NCBI GenBank assembly: GCA_012798365.1
Contig: JAAZNH010000094.1
Coordinates: 1-6,473, forward strand
Reading direction: 5' to 3'
From: Methanomicrobiales archaeon
GTDB taxonomy: Archaea; Halobacteriota; Methanomicrobia; Methanomicrobiales; Methanospirillaceae
DNA length: 6,473 bases
Shown: one piece after another, positions 5,631 to 6,473 of the stretch
How the letters are laid out: each line of letters starts with the position of its first letter
How positions within the stretch are numbered: position 1 is the first letter of the stretch
Translations under genes and position numbers: made by a program
The notes under the pieces: generated by a model
The model's input: only the letters and a program-made list of their open reading frames with translations
What the model was told of the DNA's origin: nothing
Databases searched by the model: none

Positions 5631-6335
5631 TTGCTTCAGGAGAAAGCATTCCTTCTTGTCATCGGGTTTGTCACTATTGTCTGCCTCCTCCTGTTCCTTG
5701 TACCGGTCTATTTCATCTTCTACCGGCCGAAACTGGATACAAAAAGGATTGAGAGGATCAATGGTCTTGCAGTGTTAATTCTCTGCCTTCCCTTTCTGGG
5801 AATGGTGCTGCTGAATTTGTTTTTCTTTTTCTGGGATAAAACCGGCAGCATGTTCCAGGCTGCAGCATCTGTTGGCATGGTCCTCTTCCTTACCATGATC
5901 ATCGAAGCGTATTCAAAATTTACCGGAATAAAAGTGGATACGACAATCGGAGTGAGTGCAGGCCTGATCTTTTCCTTGTTATGGCTCATCACCTCAAATC
6001 TGATCCTCGCCAGCACTATCGTCGGTGCTGGCTACATTTTCCTCATTCTCTTATATATTTACCACAAATATTCACATGTGCCGGTCAACCTCAGTTCGAG
6101 GTTTATTATAACCTGCACAGCGATTGGCCTTACCATCTTCACAATCCTCAGTATTTCGTACTATTATTCCTCACGGTATTACCCTGACGAATCGCCATAC
6201 TATTTTCTTGGACCCGGCGTCTTTGCATTGATCTTTCTATTCATCCGCTCTGGAGGAGGCTGGCTTGGGGTGATCCGTGGGGAACTGCCACGGGAAATCC
6301 AAGTCGTCAACCAGGAGCTGGAGATGCGACCCTGA
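5631..6335 (+). CDS. Unrecognised multi-pass membrane protein, about seven TM helices
   Basis: 234 aa from TTG 5631. I do not recognise the family. Hydrophobic segments at about 5-31, 45-68, 73-92, 104-123, 126-144, 157-178 and 189-206 suggest seven TM helices with short loops; no large soluble domain. The first loop is basic (YRPKLDTKRIERIN, 31-44), and a Tyr-rich loop lies at 177-191. The C-terminal tail (about 207-234) begins with SGGGW and ends acidic (NQELEMRP). There is no signature of a transporter or enzyme, so a function would be a guess. The stretch SKFTGIKVDTT after TM3 loosely recalls LKITGWKLTDE after TM2 of the upstream four-TM protein, so they may be distant relatives. It has its own promoter region and ends 39 nt before the convergent gene on the minus strand. 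The start codon is the least certain part. Confidence 0.77.
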   Translation: MLQEKAFLLVIGFVTIVCLLLFLVPVYFIFYRPKLDTKRIERINGLAVLILCLPFLGMVLLNLFFFFWDKTGSMFQAAASVGMVLFLTMIIEAYSKFTGIKVDTTIGVSAGLIFSLLWLITSNLILASTIVGAGYIFLILLYIYHKYSHVPVNLSSRFIITCTAIGLTIFTILSISYYYSSRYYPDESPYYFLGPGVFALIFLFIRSGGGWLGVIRGELPREIQVVNQELEMRP

Positions 6336-6374
6336 CTCCAGAAAACAGGACATTCATCTGATAATTTTTCTTGC

Positions 6375-6473
6375 TCACCGCAGTTTTTTTTTTAAATATT
6401 CCACGGCCAGATCGAGAGGGATCTTCTTGCGATCCTGCGCCATTCCGGTGCAGAAAACGGAGTAGATGAGGGA
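6375..6473 (-). CDS. C-terminal end of an unrecognised protein entering from the right edge
   Basis: The last 32 codons and the TGA (6375-6377) of a minus-strand gene whose start lies beyond the window. The peptide begins SLIYSVFCTGMAQDRKK, continues IPLDLAVEYLKK and ends KLR. The reading has the look of a real C-terminal amphipathic helix: alternating charged and aliphatic residues and no rare features. I do not recognise the family. It converges on the seven-TM gene with 39 nt between stops. An ATG inside would give only 22 aa, so a longer protein from outside is likelier. A run of ten A in the coding strand covers the Lys-Lys-Lys codons near the end. Confidence 0.6.
   Translation of the reverse strand, partial: SLIYSVFCTGMAQDRKKIPLDLAVEYLKKKLR
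6384..6393 (+). terminator. T10 run, candidate terminator of the seven-TM gene
   Basis: Ten T in a row on the plus strand, 48 nt after the stop of the seven-TM gene. Archaeal RNA polymerase often ends transcripts at such U-tracts. The run lies inside the last codons of the convergent minus-strand gene, where it encodes lysines. Confidence 0.5.

Noticed and set aside
5464..5649. Minus-strand reading frame of 61 codons in the gap
   Set aside because: Covers the plus-strand promoter region; low-complexity Pro/Ser C-terminus, no ribosome binding site or motif.
5501..5752. Plus-strand reading frame of 83 codons across the gap and into the seven-TM gene
   Set aside because: Overlaps the seven-TM coding sequence in another frame, and runs across the TATA-like box and hairpins. 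Its first part is hydrophobic but short; no family recognised.

Overview
The window looks like chromosomal DNA of a euryarchaeon, most likely a methanogen of the Methanomicrobiales (Methanoregula/Methanosphaerula-like). This rests on a eukaryote-type primase small subunit followed by an archaeal GINS subunit, a stand-alone archaeal Elp3, an archaea-restricted UPF0058 protein, archaeal TATA-like boxes and GGTGA-type ribosome binding sites. The genus is an inference from general resemblance, not a database match.

Left part (1 to 3544, minus strand, GC-rich): four genes read leftwards as one apparent operon, in the order UPF0058 protein, elp3, priS, gins51. The gaps are 8 nt, a 4-nt ATGA overlap and 46 nt. 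gins51 runs off the left edge of the window. The operon joins a wobble-uridine tRNA modification enzyme (Elp3) to two parts of the replication machinery: the primase catalytic subunit, and a GINS subunit that helps the MCM helicase. PriS lacks the cysteine cluster of the Pyrococcus-type zinc knuckle, and Gins51 has a long His/Ala/Pro-rich and acidic linker.

Middle (3545 to 4492): a short divergent promoter region separates this operon from a plus-strand ADP-ribosylglycohydrolase (DraG/ARH family) with all the expected metal-binding motifs. Its start is not an ATG, and TTG 3611 is the best choice. No ADP-ribosyltransferase partner is visible.

Right part (4493 to 6335, plus strand, visibly more AT-rich): two genes for membrane proteins I do not recognise. 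One has four TM helices plus a soluble C-terminal domain, the other about seven TM helices. Each has its own TATA-like promoter. The 228-bp gap between them holds several inverted repeats and a G-rich stretch that resembles the 3' end of the ADP-ribosylglycohydrolase gene. A convergent minus-strand gene enters from the right edge (6375 to 6473), and only its last 32 codons are present.

I found no tRNA, rRNA, CRISPR array, transposase or att site. The left part is conserved housekeeping. The AT-richer right part is the less known, possibly lineage-specific part.
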